Origin: Candidatus Cloacimonadota bacterium
GTDB lineage: Bacteria; Cloacimonadota; Cloacimonadia; Cloacimonadales; Cloacimonadaceae
NCBI GenBank assembly: GCA_012519465.1
Contig: JAAYQD010000098.1
Span: 1-7,094, forward strand
DNA: 7,094 nucleotides
Direction: 5' to 3'
Part shown: piece by piece, positions 6,947-7,094 of the stretch
Layout of the letters: every line of letters starts with the position of its first letter
Position numbering within the stretch: position 1 is the first letter of the stretch
Made by a program: the position numbers and the translations under genes
Notes under the pieces: generated by a model
The model's database searches: none
Told to the model about the DNA's origin: nothing
Seen by the model: only the letters and a program-made list of their open reading frames with translations

Positions 6947-7011
6947 ATAAAAAACAACCTTCCCCTTATAAACCTATTTAATGCAGTAGCCATCCGTTTC
7001 TAAAAGAAAAG

Positions 7012-7089
7012 TGTTGCATATATTCGCCTGTAGCATTGATTTGAACTCAAACAAAAACACAAATCAGTACGGGAGAAAAATATGCAACA
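7012..7089. repeat. Nested inverted repeats upstream of the MscS gene
   Basis: A perfect 10-bp inverted repeat has arms TGTTGCATAT (7012-7021) and ATATGCAACA (7080-7089), 58 bases apart. Inside it lies a 7-bp inverted repeat, TGATTTG (7037-7043) and CAAATCA (7060-7066). Inside that is a 5-bp pair, TTTGA (7040-7044) and TCAAA (7047-7051), which shares bases with the 7-bp arm. The right outer arm overlaps the possible start codon at 7082. The region could be a paired operator for divergent genes or a folded leader. The window ends 5 bases beyond it. Confidence 0.5.
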
Positions 7090-7094
7090 AAGAC
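7082..7094 (+). CDS. Possible start of a divergent gene, cut by the window edge
   Basis: An ATG at 7082-7084 follows GGGAG (7071-7075) with a 6-base spacer, a good ribosome binding site on the plus strand. Only four codons (Met-Gln-Gln-Arg) are visible, so no product can be named. If real, the 135 bases between this start and the channel gene form a divergent promoter region. The site may also be fortuitous. Confidence 0.35.

Overview
The window holds five protein-coding genes, all on the minus strand, so they are transcribed from right to left. In transcription order they are a MscS-type mechanosensitive channel, an MgtE-type magnesium transporter (mgtE), a butyrate kinase (buk), a secreted clostripain-like cysteine peptidase, and a TrmH/SpoU-family rRNA/tRNA 2'-O-methyltransferase. 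A sixth gene may begin on the plus strand at the extreme right edge. GC content is near 50% where I counted by hand. The peptidase has a C-terminal domain resembling the type A sorting domain of the type IX secretion system. Together with butyrate kinase, this suggests an anaerobe of the Fibrobacteres-Chlorobi-Bacteroidetes (FCB) superphylum, possibly Cloacimonadota. That assignment is inference.

Layout. Positions 1-42 are the short 3' flank of the methyltransferase gene. The methyltransferase spans 43-798. The 173-base gap at 799-971 is the most notable non-coding part: it carries three perfect DnaA boxes and one near-perfect box, two of them in an 11-bp tandem repeat. The peptidase gene spans 972-2714 and follows buk (2734-3807) by only 19 bases, so the two are probably co-transcribed. 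The 141-base gap at 3808-3948 holds a strong ribosome binding site for buk, a possible promoter and a G-tract cluster on the transcribed-sense strand. mgtE most likely starts at 5301, not at the longest possible start (5334). The 151-base gap at 5302-5452 holds two small hairpins and the mgtE ribosome binding site. The channel gene spans 5453-6946. The last 135 bases before the right-edge start codon hold nested inverted repeats.

How the genes relate. The genes look like ordinary chromosomal functions: ion and osmotic homeostasis (MscS, MgtE), fermentation energy metabolism (Buk), extracellular proteolysis feeding that fermentation (peptidase), and RNA modification. They do not form a known multi-gene system. 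I found no mobile element, CRISPR array, tRNA or rRNA. The two points most worth following up are the DnaA-box cluster, a candidate replication origin or DnaA-controlled region, and the apparently missing N-terminus of the MscS-family protein, where recognisable family sequence runs upstream of the only start codon into an in-frame stop.
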